A stretch of 64,000 nucleotides of DNA from Paenibacillus sp. SYP-B4298 (GTDB lineage: Bacteria; Bacillota; Bacilli; Paenibacillales; Paenibacillaceae), in the NCBI RefSeq assembly GCF_027627475.1, contig NZ_CP115484.1, positions 2,836,001 through 2,900,000 on the forward strand, read 5' to 3'. Made by a program: the position numbers and the translations under genes. Shown piece by piece: positions 27,540 to 37,380 of the stretch; within the stretch, counting starts at the first letter, position 1; each line of letters begins with the position of its first letter. A model generated the notes under the pieces. That model searched no databases, was not told where the DNA came from, and was given only the letters and a program-made list of their open reading frames with translations.

Positions 27540-27899
27540 CTACCGAGATACACGAACGCCTTGAACAAATACATGAACATGATCGGCCTGAATGCCAACC
27601 ACCTCATTGAGCACGTATTTGACTTTGGATTGAATGTTATGCGCGACCTCTGAAATTTTGACTCCGTAGCTTACGATGATATACAGATCGATGTGCAGTG
27701 CGTCTTGCTCCCGGCGAAGTTCGACCCCTCTGGACAGATTCTCGCGGCCTAGCAGTTCGGCGATGCCGTCCTTGAACTGCTTGCGGGATGCCATGCCTAC
27801 AAGTCCGTAACACTCCATAGCGGCAGATCCGGCAATTACAGATACAACCTCATCGGCAATATATATCGTCCCGGATTCTGTGTTCATCTGAATCGTCAC
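27540..27899 (-). CDS. yloU: Asp23/Gls24 family envelope stress protein (YloU)
   Basis: Small Asp23/Gls24-fold protein of 119 residues, almost always found before fakA in Bacillota. I chose a GTG at 27899, behind AAGGGGAG, so that the protein begins MTIQMNTESGTIYIADEVV, matching B. subtilis YloU; the longer frame adds 27 unrelated residues. Conserved parts are MECYGLVGMASRKQFKDG and DLYIIVSYGVKISEVAHNI. Homologues sit at the inner membrane surface and respond to envelope stress. Here it is the first gene of the yloU-fakA-degV-recG unit and has a clear promoter. Confidence 0.93.
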   Translation of the reverse strand: MTIQMNTESGTIYIADEVVSVIAGSAAMECYGLVGMASRKQFKDGIAELLGRENLSRGVELRREQDALHIDLYIIVSYGVKISEVAHNIQSKVKYVLNEVVGIQADHVHVFVQGVRVSR

Positions 27900-28011
27900 G
27901 GCGCTCACTCCCCTTGTGTTCATTATGCAGCGCGACTTGCGCTCGCGGGCAAACAAAACTATGTATGGATGCCAAGCCATCTATCCTGCAACGAGGACTA
28001 TTCAACATTGT

Positions 28012-28040
28012 ACTATAAAAAAAAGCGATATAGAAGACAA
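28012..28040 (-). promoter_or_regulatory. Promoter of yloU-fakA-degV-recG
   Basis: On the minus strand, TTGTCT (28035-28040) and TATAGT (28012-28017) are separated by 17 bases that include a run of T. It lies about 110 bases before the yloU start. An inverted repeat AGCCGATA (28044-28051) and TATCGGCT (28072-28079) is just upstream of the -35 box and could be an operator or a plus-strand hairpin. Confidence 0.75.
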
Positions 28041-28161
28041 ACGAGCCGATATTGGCGATGTACAGCCACCTTATCGGCTATTTCCTTAATTTTAAGCACT
28101 TTTAAGCCGCTTTGCAAATGTTTACTACTAAAGCAATCTTCCCTCTCCATCTAGCTTTGCC

Positions 28162-28217
28162 AAAAACAGAATCACCATCCCTGATCGCCGACTCGGCGGT
28201 TCGGGTATGGTGATTCT
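28162..28217 (-). terminator. Terminator of the surface-protein operon
   Basis: An 11-base perfect stem (AGAATCACCAT with ATGGTGATTCT), with a second small stem (GCCGA/TCGGC) inside the loop, is followed on the minus strand by GTTTTTGG. It lies 14 bases after the SLH gene stop codon and closes the five-gene operon. Confidence 0.88.
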
Positions 28218-28230
28218 AAATTTGATCTGA

Positions 28231-29589
28231 TTAGTTCAAGGCGAGCGCCTGGAGGATGACAGCCGCAGCTTCCGCCCGCGTAGCCAATCCTTTTGGACGC
28301 AGAGAACCGTCCTTATAGCCGCTCATAATGCCGTTGGACGATACCGCGGCAACTGCCTTTTGCGCCCAGGCTGCAATGTCGGCGCTATCCGTGAACGAGC
28401 TTTCGGCTTCAACCTCAGACAGCTTGGCAGCCTTGGCAATCATCACCGCCATCTGCTCACGTGTAATGAGATCATTAGGCCCAAATCGTTCGGCGCTGTA
28501 GCCATTGACGATGCCGGCCTCCACAGCAGCCGCGATCGCGTCCTTCGCCCAGTGCGAAGCGGTATCCTCGAACGCAGCGCTGCCCTTCGCCTCCAGCTTG
28601 TACGCCTTGGTCAGCACCGACACAAACTCCGCGCGGGTAATATTATTATTCGGCTTGAAGGTGCCGTCGGGATAGCCGCTAATCGCGTTCAGTGCAACGA
28701 GCTTCTGGATCGGAGCCGCAGCCCAGTGGCCGCTGATGTCCGTCAGAACCGGAGTAGACGGCTTCGGATCGCTCGGGAGCTTCTCGGAGAGAACGGCAAA
28801 TTTGGTAAAATGGTTCACGGTTCCCGAGAGCGTGCGTGTCGCCCAATTGACCTGCTGATTGTCAAGCGGAACCCAGATGCCCTTGGTCTCATCGAGCCAA
28901 CCGATGACCACTTTATGGGTGCTCAGGGTAATGCCTGACACGCTGATTGGCAAGGTGATCGTGATCGGCTTCAGGAAATTGCCGCTCTTGTCCTTCGTAA
29001 TTTCAAATACATCGCTTGCTAGCACCTGTTCTGCAGGAACCGGAAGCTTCGATGTATCCGCGACCTTCACAACGGTAATGCGCATGCTGCTGTCCAGCGC
29101 CGCGGCAGGTATATCGATGACTGCACCGTTCAGCACAGCCTGACCGCCCGCAACCTGAATCTGCTGGCTGTTGCTTGGTGTCGACGTGGAGGCATCTCCT
29201 CCGCCTCCGCCGCCACCGCCACCGCCAGTGGAGCCGCCAGAGGTCGAGGCTGCCTTCACCTCGAACGGATCGGAGGCAACGTCTGTTCCTTGGCCGACCG
29301 CCGCCGTATAGGTGCCCAGCGTTGCCCCGGCAGGCAGCTTGATGGATACCGAATACGTGCCGCCGCTTGTCTTCACGACATCATAATAGAGCACGGTATT
29401 GTTCGGTGCAACAACCTTGACAATCACTTCTGAATAGCTGGATGATCCGGCGATCGTAATCGTATCCCCAGGCACCTTGCTCGTAATATCCGTAATCGTG
29501 ACATTATTCGGGGCCGCCCATGCATGACCCGGAATGGCTGCCAGCAGGAGCACCGCAATAATCATTAGATGGAACCAACGTTTGTTCAC
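28231..29589 (-). CDS. Secreted surface protein with three SLH domains
   Basis: Exported cell-wall-binding protein of about 452 residues. I prefer the GTG at 29589, which has AGAGG upstream and gives a clean signal peptide (KRWFHLMIIAVLLLAAIPGH, cleavage after AWA); an ATG at 29610 has no ribosome binding site. After an N-terminal beta domain (NNVTITDITSKVPGDTITI) comes a ten-glycine linker. Next is a ZU5-like beta domain (LNGAVIDIPAAALDSSMRIT). Three S-layer homology motifs fill the last 170 residues (DISGHWAAAPIQKLV, DTASHWAKDAI, DSADIAAWAQKAV). SLH motifs bind pyruvylated wall polymer. It is the last gene of the operon, after the giant protein, and may be its surface anchor or partner. Confidence 0.9.
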   Translation of the reverse strand: MNKRWFHLMIIAVLLLAAIPGHAWAAPNNVTITDITSKVPGDTITIAGSSSYSEVIVKVVAPNNTVLYYDVVKTSGGTYSVSIKLPAGATLGTYTAAVGQGTDVASDPFEVKAASTSGGSTGGGGGGGGGGDASTSTPSNSQQIQVAGGQAVLNGAVIDIPAAALDSSMRITVVKVADTSKLPVPAEQVLASDVFEITKDKSGNFLKPITITLPISVSGITLSTHKVVIGWLDETKGIWVPLDNQQVNWATRTLSGTVNHFTKFAVLSEKLPSDPKPSTPVLTDISGHWAAAPIQKLVALNAISGYPDGTFKPNNNITRAEFVSVLTKAYKLEAKGSAAFEDTASHWAKDAIAAAVEAGIVNGYSAERFGPNDLITREQMAVMIAKAAKLSEVEAESSFTDSADIAAWAQKAVAAVSSNGIMSGYKDGSLRPKGLATRAEAAAVILQALALN

Positions 29590-29667
29590 GCCATGTTTCC
29601 TCTCTTTCATGGAATCATCGAACCCGGCCCTGCGGCCAGGTTCGATGGACAAGGATATAACCAGGGA

Positions 29668-32600
29668 TTAGTTCAGAACAACCGGATCGGCCAGCGCATT
29701 GCCCACTTCCGTGAAGCTGCCGCTGTAGGCGTCCGCTACAAACACTTTTACGGAGTAGTTGGCGCCAGATACGTTGAAGTGAGCCTTCAACTCCTCGGCA
29801 GAAGCCACATCCTTCTCCAGCACCACAATGCTGACCGGCTCATTGCCGCGCATCAGTTGGAAGATAACCACCTCATTGCCGCTGTGAGTCATACCCGCAG
29901 TAGGCGAGACGGTCACCTTCGCCAGTACACCATTGGTGGTTGTCAGCGAGCCATCGCTGATGACGAACGGCTTCGCTCCCTCGGCAGCATAAGCAACCGT
30001 GGCCTTGTCGCTCTCCTCCAGACCTGCCCGGGTGACAGACACCAGAACCGTACCGCCACCTGTTCCCAGTTGCGCGACGGTAACGGTAGCCGAAGTCGCC
30101 TGAGCGCCAACCGTCTCTGTGCCCAGCAGTACATTCAAGGCACTGTATACGCGCACGACATCGCCAGCTTGCAAGCCGCCAACCTCAATCGTATCCGACT
30201 GATTCTGCTCGCGGTTGACGACCAAAATATTCGCCGCAGCAGGCTGTGACGTTTTCACGCGCTTCAGCACCGTGACTGTAAAGCTCTTCGTCTCCGTCAC
30301 ATTGCCCTTCGTAATCGTCGCTGTCAGCGTCACCGCCTTGTCGCCGGACGCATTCGCCGGGCGCGTCACCGTGCCGATTGCCGCGATCACATTCGCATCG
30401 CTCGTTGCCCAGGCGATCGTTGTGCCACTCGCTCCGCTGAGCGGCAGCGTCAGATTGCCCGTCACCGCCGAGGCTGTCTCATTGCCTGTGAAGCCGATCG
30501 CCAGCGCCGTCTTGTCGGCTGCTACCGATTCGTTATCGTTCAGCGCCGATTGCTTCAACACGTTCACGATGAACTGCTTCGTCTCCGTCACATTGCCCTT
30601 CGTAATCGTCGCTGTCAGCGTCACGGCCTTGTCGCTGGACGTATTCGCCGGGCGCGTCACCACGCCGCTCGCCGCGATCACATTCGCATCGCTCGTTGCC
30701 CAGGCGATCGTTGTGCCACTCGCTCCGCTGAGCGGCAGCGTCAGATTGCCCGTCACCGCCGAGGCTGTCTCATTGCCTGTGAAGCCGATCGCCAGCGCCG
30801 TCTTGTCGGCTGCTACCGATTCGTTATCGTTCAGCGCCGATTGCTTCAACACGTTCACGATGAACTGCTTCGTCTCCGTCACATTGCCCTTCGTAATCGT
30901 CGCTGTCAGCGTCACGGCCTTGTCGCTGGACGTATTCGCCGGGCGCGTCACCACGCCGCTCGCCGCGATCACATTCGCATCGCTCGTTGCCCAGGCGATC
31001 GTTGTGCCACTCGCTCCGCTGAGCGGCAGCGTCAGATTGCCCGTCACCGCCGAGGCTGTCTCATTGCCTGTGAAGCCGATCGCCAGCGCCGTCTTGTCAG
31101 CTGCTACCGCCTCGCTATCGTTCAGCGCCGATTGCTTCACCACGTTCACGATGAACTGCTTCGTCTCCGTCACATTGCCCTTGGTGATCGTCGCTGTCAG
31201 CGTCACGGCCTTATCGCTGGACGTATTCGCCGGGCGCGTCACCACGCCGCTTGCCGCGATCACATTCGCATCGCTCGTTGCCCAGGCGATCGTTGTGCCA
31301 CTCGCTCCGCTGAGCGGCAGCGTCAGGTTGCCCGTCACTGCCGAGGCTGTCTCATTGCCTGTGAAGCCGATCGCCAGCGCCGTCTTGTCGGCTGCTACCG
31401 ACTCGCTATCGTTCAGCGCCGATTGCTTCAACACGTTCACGATGAACTGCTTCGTCTCCGTCACATTGCCCTTGATGATCGTCGCCGACAACGTGATCGC
31501 CTTATCGCCAGCCGTATGCGCGGGTCGGGTCACTGTGCCATTTAGCGAGATGACATTCGCATCGCTGGACAGCCAGGCAATCGTCGTGCCGTTCGCTCCA
31601 GCCGTCGGCAGGGTAAGATTGCCGCTTACGGCAGACTCTGTATCTGTACCGGAGAAGCCGAGTGCAAGCGCCGCCTTGTCCGCTGCTGCCGACTCCGCAT
31701 CATTCAGTGTGAGCTGCTTGAGCACCGTCACTGTGAATAGCTTCGTTTCGGTCTCTCCGCCCTTCGTAATCGTTGCCGTCAAGGTGACCGTCTTGTCTCC
31801 CGCAGTGAAGGCCGGACGGGTGACCGTGCCATCAGCCGCAACAACCGTCGTATCACTAGATGTCCAGGTGACGACCGAGCCATTCGCTCCTGCCGTCGGC
31901 AAGCCCAGAGGGTTAACCACTCCTGCCGCCGTATCTGCTCCGTTATAGGTCAGGCGAAGCGCAGCCGCGTCCTCCTCCACTGCTTCCGCATCATTATACT
32001 GATCCAGCCGCAGAACATTCAGCGTAAATTCCTTCGTCTGCGTTGAGGCGCCCTTGGCAATCGTCGCCGTCAGCTTGACGATCGCATTGCCTGCCTTGCG
32101 TGCAGGGCGGCTCACCTCGCCTGTAGTCGACACGACATCCTCATCCGCGGAGGCCCATGTAATCGTCGTGCCATAATCGCCAGCGACTGGCAAGGTCAGA
32201 TCGCCTGTCACCGACGCTGCCGAATTGCTGCCGGAATAGCCGATATTCAAGGCAGATGCATCGGCGCCAACCGCTTCCGCATCGGTGATGTCGTTTTTGA
32301 CGACGATAATGACGAATTGCTTCGTTCTCGTCTGGCCCTGGTAGCTCAGCGTCGCCTTCAAGGTAACGGCTGCATCCCCATCCAGGTACGCAGGGCGGGT
32401 GACTTCGCCAAGAGCGCCTGCACCCGAATCGACATTGACATACGACTTGCTCGATTCCCAGGTAATGACTGAACCGCCCACGCCACTCACCGGCAGCGTC
32501 AGATGACCCAGCACCTCGCTTGGCGAATCGCCACTGGCAAAACCGATCTGTAGCGCATTGGCGTCACGCGCCAGCGTCCCCTGATCGATGGCCGCGTCCA

Positions 32601-35600
32601 GCGCGTCCTGGATGCTGGCCTTGTCCGCATAGCCGTTCGTAACCGGCGCGGCCAGACGCACCTGATTGGCTGCCTCCAGCTTGTCCGCAGCGCTGAGCAG
32701 GTTGAAATCGGTCAGATCCAGCCCAAGGCTGACATCTGTCAGTGCGGCAAGAGCTGCGGAATCGGTTGCGGCAATATTAACCGCGGCAACTGGTTGACGA
32801 TCGAGCACCGCCTGATCAAAGGCCGCTTGAATCGCATTCTGATCAGCATAGCCTGCACCTGCTGGAATCCCTGCCAATACATCCGCCGAAATCGCGAGCT
32901 GGTCCGCCATCTTCCACTGGTTTGCAGGGCTGAGATTAAGACCAAGGCTCATATCGCCCAGCGCTGTACCCATAGCCAAGGCGCTCGTTGCCAGGTTGAC
33001 CGCCGCAATCGGCTGACGAGCCGTTACAGCGGAATCGAAGGCACTCTGCACCGCTGCCCAGTCCGCGAAGCCCGGATACCCCCCGCCAGGACGCGCAGCA
33101 TGCACCGCAGCAGCGACAGCCTCGCGGTCATTGGTGAGCCAGCTCGTGAACACGCCCTGATCCAGCCCCTCCGGCTCTGTAGCGAGCACCGTCAGGATGT
33201 CTGCGCCAGATGCAGCCAGGTTCAGCGCGGCAATCGGCTGACGATCGGTCATCTTGGCCGAGAATTCCGCAGCCAGTGCGCCCGTATCTGCGTAGCCGTC
33301 CGCCGGGCGGGCCGCTACGAGCGCAGCCGACACAGCAGCCTGGTCAATAGCCACCCAGCCGCCATACACGGTCAGATCGAGCGTTAATTCAGTCTCGTAG
33401 GCGTTCAGAACGAGATCCATCTCATCCTCATCCGCAGCCAGGTTGACCGCTGCCAGCGGTGTGCGAGCCGTAACCGCGTCATTAAATTTCAACTGAATAT
33501 CAGACAACGCAGCATAGCCCGTGCCTACGTCCGCCAGCACAACGCCTGCCACGTAGAGCTGATCCTCTGTGCTCCAATTATCAAAATTATTCCGTACCAG
33601 ACCAAGCGTATTCGACTTCAGCGCAGCCAGCATTGCTGCCTCATCTGCCGCAGCGTTCACCGCAACGATCGGCTTGCGTGCGTCGATTCCATCTTCCAGC
33701 GCGGTCTGCACCGCTGCCTTGGTTGCATAGCCAGTGCCCCGGTTAGTCCGAACATATTCAGCTACCGCCAGCTTGTCCACATCGAGCCAGCCTGCGTACT
33801 CGTCCAGCGTCAGCGCAAGCGTTGCATCCTCGATCGCTGTCTTCATCTGAGCAGCACTGGCCGCCGCATTGACCGCCGCCATCGGAGCATCCGCAGCAAT
33901 CGCCGCCGCCAGTGCGCTCTGCACCGCTGCGACATCGGCATAGCCAGATGCAGGACGCTCATCGACCAGATAAGCAGACACGAGCAGCCGGTTCGCATCG
34001 GAAGGGAGTGCGTCATAAGCGGTACGGTCAAGCCCTGTAATCGCTTCGACAGCCGTCTTCGCCGCGGCCCCCGTCGTCGCCAGATTCAATTCAGCAATCG
34101 GCTGTCTGGCCGTTACCTTCGCATTCAGTGCCGCCTGTATTGCAGCCTTGTCCGCATAGCCAGTCGTATCCGCTGCTTGATCTGCCAGCAGTCCGGCAAG
34201 CACCGCATCGACGTCGACGGCAAGCCAGCCCGAGTAGCCGGAAACATTCAGATTGAGCGTGGCCCCCTCCAGCGCAAGCCTCAGCTCTGCTTCTGTAGCG
34301 GCGCTGTTGACGGCCGCCTCCGGCTCGCGATTGTTAACCGCCGCATTAAAGGCCGTCTGCACATTAGCCAGCATCGTCCAGGAGCCTCCACCACGGATCG
34401 AGATTACGATCGCAGCCGCAGCCGTCTGATCCGCAGGCTTCCAGTTCTCGTAGATGCCTTGAACCAACCCAAGATCGACTGCCTCCAGCGCCGTCTCCAT
34501 CGATGCTTCGTCAGCAGCGATATTGACCGCCTGAATGGCATTCGCCAGATCCAGCGCCGCTTGAACAGCAGCCTTGTTCTCAAAGCCGTCCAGCGGACGA
34601 TTATCGGCAACAATAGCTGCAATCTGCGTGCCATACGTAGCATATAGTGCGCCAAGGGTGAGATTCAGCGCCGCGTCAGTCAACGCAGCATCCATCTCTG
34701 TTGCATTCGTCGCAGCATTGACCGACGCCAGCGGCATCACATCACTAACCGCCGTATTGAACGCGGCCTGCACTGCGGCTTGATCCGCAAATCCGATCGT
34801 TGGAACATTCGCAAGGACATGAGCCGACACCGCTGCCTTGTCTGCACTCTTCCAGCCGCTCCAGTGCGTCCCGAGATTCAAGGCCAGATCGTTATCCTCC
34901 AGCGCAGCCTGCATCGCGGCTTCATCGACCGCAAGGTTCACAGCCGCTACCGATGCGCGCGCATCAACCGCACTATCAAATACCGTCACGATCGCCGCCT
35001 TGGTAGCAAAAGCTCCATTAGAGGTACGATGCTGAAGTACACTGCTCGCTACCGCTGTCCGATCTGCAGATTTCGTATAGCTGGTATAGAGCGCATTGGC
35101 AGGGAGCGCCAGATCGGCATCCTCAAGTGCCAACTGCATCGCCGCTGCATCTGCCGCCAGGTTGACACTCGCCAGCGGTGCTCTGTTCAGCTCCGCCGCG
35201 TCGAACACCAGCTCGGCAGCCGGGCCGCTCACATATCCATCGGATGGACGAGCATCCAGCACCTCCTGGGCAACCGCCAGTTTATCGACATTATCCCATG
35301 CTGCAGGCGGCAGCAGATTAATTCCCGCCAGCGCTGTCAGCATCGCTGCCGCGTCAGCAGACAGATTGACCGTTGCAACAGGCGTTCGGTTCGTTACAGC
35401 CGTGTCAAATGCCGTCTGTACAGCGGCCTGATCGATATAGCCGTCTCCAGAGCGGGCGCTCTGCACCGCATCAGCCACCGCATTGCGGTCAGCCGTCAGC
35501 CAGGTCGAATACACGCCTGGCGTCAAGCCCAGCAGAGCAGCTTCCAGCGCTGCGCGCATCGCGGCTGTGTCGCCTGCCAGGTTGACCGCTGCCAGCGGCG

Positions 35601-36897
35601 CATTGGCGGCAAGCGCTGCATCGAGCGCCGCTTGAACCGCAGCCTTGTCAGCAAACCCTCCGCCTGGGCGAGCAGCAAGCACTGCATCCGCTACCGTGTT
35701 TTTATCATTAAGCAGCAGGCCGTTATACGTGTCCAGAGAGAGTCCCAGCACGACAGCCGTCAACGCGCTCTTGATGCTGCCCCGATCCGCCGCCGCGTTG
35801 ACCACATCCACCGCCTGGCTGATCTGCTCCGCTGCTACATGCACACTCAGCGCTGCCTGAATAGCCGGCTGATTGGCAAAGCTGCCATCCGCTGTCCTTT
35901 GATTCAGCATCGCTTGTGCCGCCGCCAGCCTGTGCGCCGCATTCAGCTTGTAGTACTCGACAAGATCCAGACCAAGCCCGGCTGCCTCGAGCGCCGACTT
36001 CATCTCTGCAGCGTCAACAGCGCCGTTCACGACCGCCACAGCGGCAGCATAGGCCGCCTCCATTGCCTTGAGCGTGACCAGCTCGTTGAGCTTTGTCTGA
36101 ATCGCATTTTTATCCGCGAATGCGCCGTTGCTCTGCTTTTCATCGTACATTTGCTGTGCGACCGCCAAGCGATCGGTGGCATTCAGATTTTGGTAGGAGG
36201 TCAAAATAAGTCCGAGGTAAGGGTCGCCCAGTGCTGTTGCCAGCGCATTGGCATCGGCGGCCTGATTGACTCCCGCTACAGCCGTTGCCAGTGCTTCCGC
36301 ATCAAGCGCCTCTTGTACAGCATCGTTGAGCCAGTTCTGGATGTCCGTCTGGCTGGTAAAGCTGCCCCCTTGATTGGTGCGATGCTGAAGCATCAGTGCT
36401 GCCGCATTCAGCTTGCCATCCGGTGTGCTCAGATTGTTGTACGTGGTCAAGATCAGCCCAAGCGCCGTGCTTTCCAGTGCGGTTCTCATCTCGGAGGCGG
36501 TGGCCGCATTGTTCACCGCCGCGATCGCATTGGCCAGCAGCTCGATATTTTGCCGATCGGAAACATACGTATTCAACTGCTCCTGAATGTCCTGCTGAGT
36601 GGCATAACCGCCGCCGGGACGACTATCGATCATACTTTGCGCTACAATGGCTTGCCCTTGAGCGCTCAGCGTGCCGTAGCTCGTCAGGTTAAGTGCCAGA
36701 TCGGGGCGGGCGAGCGCCGTCTGCATCTCAGCGGCGGTGGCCGCATTGTTCACATCGGCTATCGCAGCCAGCTCATCTGCACTGGCCACAGGTGCCGGAA
36801 TCAGCGAGACGACCGAGGAGACCGCAATGGCGGCCGACATCATCGCAGCCACATTTTTAGTTAAAGGCTTGTGCTCATCACTTTTCTTATTGGACAT
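29668..36897 (-). CDS. Giant secreted repeat protein (2409 residues)
   Basis: An exported modular protein. A signal peptide (MMSAAIAVSSVVSLIPAPV, cleavage after ASA near residue 40) is followed by 19 copies of a 65-80-residue helical repeat. The pattern is VNxAADxAAMxxALE, then LGL..Y, then D..AVA..V...RP..GYADKAAVQAALD. After about residue 1430 come eight Ig-like modules of about 97 residues (LTLPLSGASGTTIAWATSD, then VTRPANTSSDKAVTLTATIT), the last four nearly identical. A unique 190-residue beta-rich end ends at DPVVLN. No LPxTG or SLH motif is present, so it must be held by a partner or released. AGAGAGG precedes the ATG. I do not recognise the helical repeat; adhesion or S-layer-like structure is a guess. 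Confidence 0.85.
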   Translation of the reverse strand: MSNKKSDEHKPLTKNVAAMMSAAIAVSSVVSLIPAPVASADELAAIADVNNAATAAEMQTALARPDLALNLTSYGTLSAQGQAIVAQSMIDSRPGGGYATQQDIQEQLNTYVSDRQNIELLANAIAAVNNAATASEMRTALESTALGLILTTYNNLSTPDGKLNAAALMLQHRTNQGGSFTSQTDIQNWLNDAVQEALDAEALATAVAGVNQAADANALATALGDPYLGLILTSYQNLNATDRLAVAQQMYDEKQSNGAFADKNAIQTKLNELVTLKAMEAAYAAAVAVVNGAVDAAEMKSALEAAGLGLDLVEYYKLNAAHRLAAAQAMLNQRTADGSFANQPAIQAALSVHVAAEQISQAVDVVNAAADRGSIKSALTAVVLGLSLDTYNGLLLNDKNTVADAVLAARPGGGFADKAAVQAALDAALAANAPLAAVNLAGDTAAMRAALEAALLGLTPGVYSTWLTADRNAVADAVQSARSGDGYIDQAAVQTAFDTAVTNRTPVATVNLSADAAAMLTALAGINLLPPAAWDNVDKLAVAQEVLDARPSDGYVSGPAAELVFDAAELNRAPLASVNLAADAAAMQLALEDADLALPANALYTSYTKSADRTAVASSVLQHRTSNGAFATKAAIVTVFDSAVDARASVAAVNLAVDEAAMQAALEDNDLALNLGTHWSGWKSADKAAVSAHVLANVPTIGFADQAAVQAAFNTAVSDVMPLASVNAATNATEMDAALTDAALNLTLGALYATYGTQIAAIVADNRPLDGFENKAAVQAALDLANAIQAVNIAADEASMETALEAVDLGLVQGIYENWKPADQTAAAAIVISIRGGGSWTMLANVQTAFNAAVNNREPEAAVNSAATEAELRLALEGATLNLNVSGYSGWLAVDVDAVLAGLLADQAADTTGYADKAAIQAALNAKVTARQPIAELNLATTGAAAKTAVEAITGLDRTAYDALPSDANRLLVSAYLVDERPASGYADVAAVQSALAAAIAADAPMAAVNAAASAAQMKTAIEDATLALTLDEYAGWLDVDKLAVAEYVRTNRGTGYATKAAVQTALEDGIDARKPIVAVNAAADEAAMLAALKSNTLGLVRNNFDNWSTEDQLYVAGVVLADVGTGYAALSDIQLKFNDAVTARTPLAAVNLAADEDEMDLVLNAYETELTLDLTVYGGWVAIDQAAVSAALVAARPADGYADTGALAAEFSAKMTDRQPIAALNLAASGADILTVLATEPEGLDQGVFTSWLTNDREAVAAAVHAARPGGGYPGFADWAAVQSAFDSAVTARQPIAAVNLATSALAMGTALGDMSLGLNLSPANQWKMADQLAISADVLAGIPAGAGYADQNAIQAAFDQAVLDRQPVAAVNIAATDSAALAALTDVSLGLDLTDFNLLSAADKLEAANQVRLAAPVTNGYADKASIQDALDAAIDQGTLARDANALQIGFASGDSPSEVLGHLTLPVSGVGGSVITWESSKSYVNVDSGAGALGEVTRPAYLDGDAAVTLKATLSYQGQTRTKQFVIIVVKNDITDAEAVGADASALNIGYSGSNSAASVTGDLTLPVAGDYGTTITWASADEDVVSTTGEVSRPARKAGNAIVKLTATIAKGASTQTKEFTLNVLRLDQYNDAEAVEEDAAALRLTYNGADTAAGVVNPLGLPTAGANGSVVTWTSSDTTVVAADGTVTRPAFTAGDKTVTLTATITKGGETETKLFTVTVLKQLTLNDAESAAADKAALALGFSGTDTESAVSGNLTLPTAGANGTTIAWLSSDANVISLNGTVTRPAHTAGDKAITLSATIIKGNVTETKQFIVNVLKQSALNDSESVAADKTALAIGFTGNETASAVTGNLTLPLSGASGTTIAWATSDANVIAASGVVTRPANTSSDKAVTLTATITKGNVTETKQFIVNVVKQSALNDSEAVAADKTALAIGFTGNETASAVTGNLTLPLSGASGTTIAWATSDANVIAASGVVTRPANTSSDKAVTLTATITKGNVTETKQFIVNVLKQSALNDNESVAADKTALAIGFTGNETASAVTGNLTLPLSGASGTTIAWATSDANVIAASGVVTRPANTSSDKAVTLTATITKGNVTETKQFIVNVLKQSALNDNESVAADKTALAIGFTGNETASAVTGNLTLPLSGASGTTIAWATSDANVIAAIGTVTRPANASGDKAVTLTATITKGNVTETKSFTVTVLKRVKTSQPAAANILVVNREQNQSDTIEVGGLQAGDVVRVYSALNVLLGTETVGAQATSATVTVAQLGTGGGTVLVSVTRAGLEESDKATVAYAAEGAKPFVISDGSLTTTNGVLAKVTVSPTAGMTHSGNEVVIFQLMRGNEPVSIVVLEKDVASAEELKAHFNVSGANYSVKVFVADAYSGSFTEVGNALADPVVLN
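30250..31413 (-). repeat. Tandem 291-base repeats in the giant gene
   Basis: Four in-frame copies of a 291-base unit encoding an Ig-like module of 97 residues. Unit boundaries recur at 30541, 30832, 31123 and 31414, exactly 291 bases apart. The three inner copies differ at only a few positions; the copy nearest the 3' end of the gene differs more. Such identity implies recent duplication or gene conversion and makes copy number likely to vary between strains. Confidence 0.92.
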
Positions 36898-36951
36898 GGG
36901 TTAGACCTCTCTTTTTTGGCATATAAAATCCCGTTCGATGACAAACACAAT

Positions 36952-37347
36952 TTAATTCACCTGCAATACATGCCATTCGTCTGTGCCGAAGCGCACGAGA
37001 CACACTGTCTGCTCTACGCTCCGCTTCCCCGAAGAATGCTGCTCGAACACATCAAGATAGACACGAAAGATCGGCTCCTCACCGTAGGTGACAACCATCT
37101 CGGACTGCAGAGCATACCCGCGCTTCAATCCGGGACGTCTGCCAGAGCCGGGGGCGCCGTATTCGTCCAGATAGCGGGCAGCCGTTCGTATAATTCGCAG
37201 TTGCTCTCCCAGCTCCAGCTTATCTATGGTCTGAATCATTTCCTCCTGCTGCGCTTCCTCCGAAGCGCCCTCGCACTGCTGGGTGACAGGCTCCGATGCT
37301 GCGGCGCTTCTCTCTGACATGAGCCATGACGATAACCGGTGGATCAT
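36952..37347 (-). CDS. Cytosolic protein of unknown function in the surface-protein operon
   Basis: A 131-residue protein with no signal peptide. The ATG at 37347 has GGAGGG six bases upstream. The N-terminal half is helical and acidic (SEEAQQEEMIQTIDKLELGEQLRII). The C-terminal half looks like a small beta-rich domain (MVVTYGEEPIFRVYLDVFEQ and QTVCLVRFGTDEWHVLQVN), possibly of the cystatin or NTF2 type. It lies between the two secreted repeat proteins and downstream of the SecA-like gene. In accessory Sec loci small cytosolic proteins help target the substrate. That role here is an inference; I do not recognise the family. Confidence 0.6.
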   Translation of the reverse strand: MIHRLSSWLMSERSAAASEPVTQQCEGASEEAQQEEMIQTIDKLELGEQLRIIRTAARYLDEYGAPGSGRRPGLKRGYALQSEMVVTYGEEPIFRVYLDVFEQHSSGKRSVEQTVCLVRFGTDEWHVLQVN

Positions 37348-37380
37348 GCCGCTCCCTCCCCTCACTTCATATCTGAATGG

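Noticed and set aside
30250-31413. Regular repeats considered as a CRISPR array
   Set aside because: The unit is 291 bases, coding, in frame and without unique spacers; no cas genes are nearby.
30215-31948. A 577-codon open frame on the plus strand inside the giant gene
   Set aside because: It is the antisense of the repeat region. Its length comes from the repeated GC-rich codons on the other strand; it has no ribosome binding site and its own sequence simply repeats with the 291-base unit.
34780-36864. A 694-codon plus-strand open frame opposite the helical repeats
   Set aside because: Same reason: stop codons are avoided in the complement of Ala- and Val-rich repeats. The predicted protein is Arg, His and Cys rich without any domain.
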